Both the position numbers and the translations under genes were made by a program. This document shows positions 60,249 to 64,000 of a stretch of 64,000 nt of DNA, piece after piece. Every line of letters begins with the position of its first letter. Within the stretch, counting starts at the first letter, position 1. The stretch spans positions 62,001 through 126,000 of the forward strand of contig NZ_JAGTWO010000001.1 of NCBI RefSeq assembly GCF_018842675.1, read 5' to 3'. Source of the DNA: Candidatus Pantoea bituminis. GTDB taxonomy: Bacteria; Pseudomonadota; Gammaproteobacteria; Enterobacterales; Enterobacteriaceae. Under the pieces are notes generated by a model. That model saw nothing but the letters and a program-made list of their open reading frames with translations. It did no database searches and had not been told where the DNA came from.

Positions 60249-61574
60249 TCACCGATTTACCCTTGCTACAGTCCGTTTTTCGCTCATTAAAAACAGCGAA
60301 TTTACGATGATTGCGGTCAGGGTTCCGGCAGCCATGCCGTTACCCAGAACCATCTGTACGGCTGAGGGTAAATTCTGATAAAGGCCAGGGACAAGGATCG
60401 GCAACATTCCCATGGCCAACCCGCTGGCTAATGCATAGGTTTTCCCCGGCATGTGCAGCGATTCACGGGAAATCATTTCGATTCCGATCACCCCAATTAT
60501 GCTGAAGACAATGACAGCCGTGCCGCAAACAACCGGGCCGGGCAAGCCGGCTGCAAGGCGTACCAGAGGCGAAAACACGGCAATCAGGATCAACAGTAGG
60601 CCAGCTATCGCTGTGACGTGGCGTGATTTTACGTTGGTTGTACGCACAACGCCGATATTCTCGCCGGAAGTGATAATAAGAGAGGTTCCGAAAATCCCGC
60701 CAAGCAGCGACATGATGGCATCTCCACGAATAGTCCGTGGGATTGTTTTATGGACGTTTTGAGTAGAATTAACGATCTCAGCTGTCGCAATCGTTTGCCC
60801 GGTTGCTTCAGCCATAGAGATAACGGCGTAAATAAGTAAAGGCAGCGAGGCTGAGATATTAAATACCGGCCAGCCGAACGGGAAAAACTGCGGTACGCTT
60901 AGCAGCGGGCCGTGGCTGACACCGCTAAAGTCAGTCACGCCGAGCAGGACGCCGAGCAATGTTCCCGCCAGTAGGCCAAACATCACTGAAAGCTGACGCA
61001 GAATACCGGTAAAGACAAGCGCAAAAACCAGCGTGATCAGGATAGTACCCAGCGCCAACACAATGTTGGTTGACGGTGCAAATTGAGCATTGGCTGCATG
61101 CGTAGTAATGAGCCCGCCATACAGACGTATCAAGTTAACGGAGACCAGCAGCAACATAATACCAATGATAAACGGTGGAAAATGGTGCAGGAAGCGGCGG
61201 AAAACGGGCAGGGCGATAAAGTAAAACAGCGAAGTTAATATCACTGCGCCAATTGCCGTCTGGATAGTGGTTTGCAAAGCGATCGCAATGAAAATCGCTA
61301 TTGGAGCACCGCCGGGAACCATGATAAACGGCAGCCGTGCGCCGAAACTTCCGATGCCAAGGCTTTGTAAGATTGCACCCAAGCCGCACATCAAAAACGT
61401 CGCGCTCAGTACCGAGAGGGTGATCGCATCAGTGAAATGGAGTGCATTAGCAATCAGGAAAACCGCGGTGATCGGTGTGGCTGCGACAACCATTACATGC
61501 TGAATCGCCAGCAACAGCTTAGTTTGCCAGGGCAAGGCTTCATTATCCGGTGCTGCGGAATCAGGTAGCGGCAT
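60249..61574 (-). CDS. NCS2 family xanthine/uracil permease
   Basis: A 441-residue proton symporter of the NCS2 (nucleobase-ascorbate transporter) family. LAIQHVMVVAATPITAVFLI opens it, FIMVPGGAPIAIFIAIALQT contains part of segment 3, ISMAEATGQTIATAEI carries the glutamate-containing motif and TTNVKSRHVTAIAGLLLILIAVFSP is the end of the second repeat. Fourteen segments are expected. It is likely to import a purine, pyrimidine or urate-like base. I chose ATG at 61574 because GGGAGG precedes it; a longer start is six residues up. It follows the arylsulfotransferase-like gene in one operon. Confidence 0.9.
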   Translation of the reverse strand: MPLPDSAAPDNEALPWQTKLLLAIQHVMVVAATPITAVFLIANALHFTDAITLSVLSATFLMCGLGAILQSLGIGSFGARLPFIMVPGGAPIAIFIAIALQTTIQTAIGAVILTSLFYFIALPVFRRFLHHFPPFIIGIMLLLVSVNLIRLYGGLITTHAANAQFAPSTNIVLALGTILITLVFALVFTGILRQLSVMFGLLAGTLLGVLLGVTDFSGVSHGPLLSVPQFFPFGWPVFNISASLPLLIYAVISMAEATGQTIATAEIVNSTQNVHKTIPRTIRGDAIMSLLGGIFGTSLIITSGENIGVVRTTNVKSRHVTAIAGLLLILIAVFSPLVRLAAGLPGPVVCGTAVIVFSIIGVIGIEMISRESLHMPGKTYALASGLAMGMLPILVPGLYQNLPSAVQMVLGNGMAAGTLTAIIVNSLFLMSEKRTVARVNR

Positions 61575-61628
61575 ATTGCCTCCCATCAACATTTAAAATA
61601 ACCGCCAGCACAAGCTGGCGGAGAAAGG

Positions 61629-62753
61629 TTATTTCAGCCACGGAATGGCATCTGCGCTATAGCGATGCGCGCGAAACGTGCTGTTATGCTTGCCGGGGAT
61701 AACACCGTTACTGAGATGTTCCGGGTATTCATTGAAATGCGGGATGATGTATTCCCACACCGTTTCACCCTGCGGCGTCACTTCAAACAGGCGGCCAAAT
61801 GCTGACTCACAGATAAACGTATTGCCATTCGCCAGTCGCTGCGCGCTTCCCATATAGGGCGAGAAAAAAGCGGGCGGAAAAATGTCGCGATACTGCCATG
61901 TGATGGCTTTAGTCTGGGGATCAAACTCCAGTATCGTCGAGTGCGGTGAGGTCACTCCTGGGCGCAGATTGCCGTTATCAAAAACCAGAATCGAGCCATT
62001 CTCCATCTCAACCGGGGTATGCTGTTGAGCGACAACGTCCGGGCCGGCGTGCCAGACAACCTTACCGCTCTCTTTCGCCACCGCAATGACGCCAGAGGTT
62101 GTGCGCAGACTCATCAGCACAAGGCCATCTCGGGTAACAGACAAACCGTTAATCATCGGCCAGTGGCGGCGGTCAAAAATGTCATGGACCGGGAAATCCT
62201 CCGGCGCCAGATGCTCCCAGGCACGCCATTCCCAGACGACTTTTCCCTCTCGAGTGACCTCTTTTACGATATCGCTCTGAATGATGCCGTCGGGTGCATC
62301 GCGACGCGGATCGCCGCCTGTCACGCGTGCCGCTATCTCTGCGGGTAATGGGGCTGCCGTGGTATACAGCAGATTACCGTTCGCCAGCCATTGCGCATCA
62401 TGATGGTGAAAAATATCTTCGTAATGCCACACCACTTCGTTATCTGGTGTGACTTCATAGAAATCACCGCCGTGCCAGAGATCCCACGCCGGGTAGAGTT
62501 GCGCTGAGTTACGGTGGCTCCCGTTATAACCCAGATTGCCGTTAGGAAGCAGAACAGCATCCCGTCCGGCACGGACCGGTAATTGCCACTGATGCGCAAC
62601 GTCTCCTTCGTCATCGATCAGATAGACTCGACCGTCTGCTGTTTGTGGGGCGAAAAGAGTATAACCGCCAAAGCTTTTTGCTTTATCCGCGAAAGTCAGT
62701 CCGGTTGGACGGCGTCCGAGCGTAAAAGAGGGATCCTGATTTGAGTATGCCAC
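61629..62753 (-). CDS. arylsulfotransferase (ASST)-like beta-propeller protein
   Basis: A 374-residue protein of the arylsulfotransferase/PQQ-like propeller group. Repeated blade motifs are seen: GGYTLFAPQTADGRVYLIDDEGDVAHQW, GNLGYNGS, GDFYEVTPDNEVVWHYED, HHHDAQWLANGNLLYTT, KEVTREGKVVWEWRAWEHL and ANGNTFICESAFGRLFEVTPQGETVWEYI. It has no signal peptide, unlike the periplasmic AssT enzymes, so it is probably cytoplasmic. It shares an operon with the NCS2 permease and faces a LacI regulator, suggesting use of an imported aromatic or heterocyclic compound. Confidence 0.83.
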   Translation of the reverse strand: MAYSNQDPSFTLGRRPTGLTFADKAKSFGGYTLFAPQTADGRVYLIDDEGDVAHQWQLPVRAGRDAVLLPNGNLGYNGSHRNSAQLYPAWDLWHGGDFYEVTPDNEVVWHYEDIFHHHDAQWLANGNLLYTTAAPLPAEIAARVTGGDPRRDAPDGIIQSDIVKEVTREGKVVWEWRAWEHLAPEDFPVHDIFDRRHWPMINGLSVTRDGLVLMSLRTTSGVIAVAKESGKVVWHAGPDVVAQQHTPVEMENGSILVFDNGNLRPGVTSPHSTILEFDPQTKAITWQYRDIFPPAFFSPYMGSAQRLANGNTFICESAFGRLFEVTPQGETVWEYIIPHFNEYPEHLSNGVIPGKHNSTFRAHRYSADAIPWLK

Positions 62754-62790
62754 GTAAGCTCCTATAAAAGATCTGTCGCTAAATTCGTCA

Positions 62791-62806
62791 TTAAAACGTT
62801 TTAATG
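62791..62806. promoter_or_regulatory. LacI-type operator ATTAAAACGTTTTAAT
   Basis: A perfect 16-base palindrome with central CG between the divergent ASST-like and lacI-family genes, 38 bases before the ASST-like start. Confidence 0.8.
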
Positions 62807-62948
62807 GAAACAGTAGACATTAACTTCCGCTCAAGCGCTACCTCTGAACAGCCATTCAGTAATATGATTTTGTTATGAATTAGGTCTGAAATTTATACTT
62901 GAGGAAATGTGTTACCCTGACCGAAAAATGCCGGGGATTACCAACACC

Positions 62949-63956
62949 ATGCCAGTACAAGATAAAAAACGCGCAAAGTTGATTGATGTTGCACGCCTGG
63001 CCGGCGTTTCCCCGGGTACGGTATCCAATGCGCTTCATAACACCCGTTTTGTTGAACCTGAGACAAGACAACGTATTGAACAGGCGATCCAGGCGCTGAA
63101 CTACACACCGAATATTCGCGCCCGCCAGCTGCGTACCGGAAAAACCAATACGATTGCGCTGCTCTCATCGTTACCGCTGTCTATTGCTTCCGGGGCGTCA
63201 AAACTGGGCTTTATGATGGAGGTTGCACTCACCGCGGCGATTATGGCGTTGGAAAAACAGCACGCGCTGATACTTGTGCCGCCAGGCAAGAACCCGCTGG
63301 ATACCGTAACTTTCGATGCCGCTATTCTGCTTGAACCCGCTGAAAACGATCCGCAGCTGCTGGCGCTGGAACAGGCGGGGATCCCTTGTGTCACCATTGG
63401 CCGTACGCCGGGAACAACCACGCCAGTGCCTTGGGTTGATCTGCATTCCGCGACGACGGCTGATTTATTGCTAACGCACCTGGCGGCGGAAGGCGCGAGT
63501 CAATGCGCGCTGTTTGTCGGCAACATACGCCGCACCTCCACGCTGGAGACGGAAGCCACCTATCGCCTCTGGTGCGAAGGACGGCAGACGCCGGTGATTT
63601 ATTACCTTGATGAAGAGCAGGGCGAAACTGCCGGTTATCAGGCTACGCACCAGTTGCTGCAGGATAATCCCGAGGTGGATGGCGTACTGATTCTGGTTGA
63701 TACCTTTGCCAGCGGAGCCATCCGCGCCTTTCATGAAACAGCAACGGGGATACCGCAAAGGATGCGGTTAGTGACTCGCTATGATGGCATTCGGGCACGA
63801 GAATCCCAGCCACCGCTAACGGCATTGAACCTGCACCTTGATGAGGTCGCCCGTCAGGCCATTACGCTGCTGTTTGACGTTTTGGCGGGGCATCACGTTC
63901 TCAGTAGTGCTGGACAGAGGCCCGAACTGATAATAAGAGCCTCAACCCGAACGTGA
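62949..63956 (+). CDS. LacI family regulator
   Basis: A 335-residue LacI/GalR regulator. The DNA-binding domain reads AKLIDVARLAGVSPGTVSNALHN and the hinge ALNYTPNIRARQLRTGKT; the ligand domain follows, ending ELIIRASTRT. The true start is uncertain: ATG at 62949 gives MPVQDKKRAK just ahead of the helix-turn-helix, but 62928 and 62907 are in frame and neither has an ideal ribosome-binding site. It is divergent from the ASST-like/NCS2 operon and the palindrome at 62791 is its probable site. The bases after 63956 are too few to show the next gene. Confidence 0.9.
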   Translation: MPVQDKKRAKLIDVARLAGVSPGTVSNALHNTRFVEPETRQRIEQAIQALNYTPNIRARQLRTGKTNTIALLSSLPLSIASGASKLGFMMEVALTAAIMALEKQHALILVPPGKNPLDTVTFDAAILLEPAENDPQLLALEQAGIPCVTIGRTPGTTTPVPWVDLHSATTADLLLTHLAAEGASQCALFVGNIRRTSTLETEATYRLWCEGRQTPVIYYLDEEQGETAGYQATHQLLQDNPEVDGVLILVDTFASGAIRAFHETATGIPQRMRLVTRYDGIRARESQPPLTALNLHLDEVARQAITLLFDVLAGHHVLSSAGQRPELIIRASTRT

Positions 63957-64000
63957 TATCCAGGAGATTGTGCAGGGCAATAACCACGAGTGGCTGGCAC

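Overview
The window looks like an accessory-rich stretch of an Enterobacterales chromosome. The evidence is a paoABC aldehyde oxidoreductase operon that follows the Escherichia coli proteins closely, Bor/Iss and BhsA-type small proteins, a BglH/ScrY-type porin and a relic of the dnaJ 3' end. I cannot fix the genus; Erwiniaceae or Yersiniaceae would both fit. Almost every gene concerns uptake, detoxification or regulation. No rRNA, tRNA, CRISPR array or complete insertion sequence was seen.

Layout. 0-2.5 kb: an edge-cut secreted protein, a LysE exporter and a RidA protein separated by REP-like palindromes. 2.7-8.9 kb: a beta-glucoside PTS operon (EIIB, EIIC, GH1 hydrolase, EIIA, porin) with a divergent LacI regulator and two operator palindromes. 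9-14 kb: a NitT/TauT-type ABC transporter, a truncated TetR gene whose operators survive, a DJ-1/PfpI protein and a secreted alpha/beta hydrolase. 14-22.5 kb: LysR, M20 peptidase and YfcC-type carrier, then a DUF481 outer-membrane protein, a FUSC exporter and a DUF1471 protein. 23-39 kb: a large redox/electrophile region. It has a cytoplasmic set (NAD(P)-binding reductase, two aldo/keto reductases, cupin, carboxymuconolactone decarboxylase (CMD) protein, two LysR regulators). It also has a second set in which each enzyme carries an export signal (hydrolase, flavodoxin, CMD, cupin, Tat-type aldo/keto reductase, dienelactone-hydrolase-like protein), together with a two-component system, nitroreductase and MFS pump. 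40-49.4 kb: a BMP/nucleoside-type ABC importer with an amidohydrolase, a cysteine hydrolase, a cupin and a creatininase-like enzyme. Two copies of one dyad operator appear to place these under one LysR regulator. 49.4-56 kb: an island of phage-like and decayed pieces (Ltp-type and Bor-type proteins, ASCH protein, tiny zinc proteins, dnaJ relic, repeated gene starts). 56-64 kb: paoABC, then an arylsulfotransferase-like protein and an NCS2 permease under a divergent LacI regulator.

Quality warning. About 25 genes are broken by single-base indels, nearly all one-base losses in short homopolymers, and each reads through once one base is restored. Most are probably sequencing or assembly errors and not real pseudogenes. 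They are entered as one interrupted gene each, with the position of the break. Separate from these are real fossils: a ridA copy, a GntR tail, a GST tail, the dnaJ tail and a shortened tetR.
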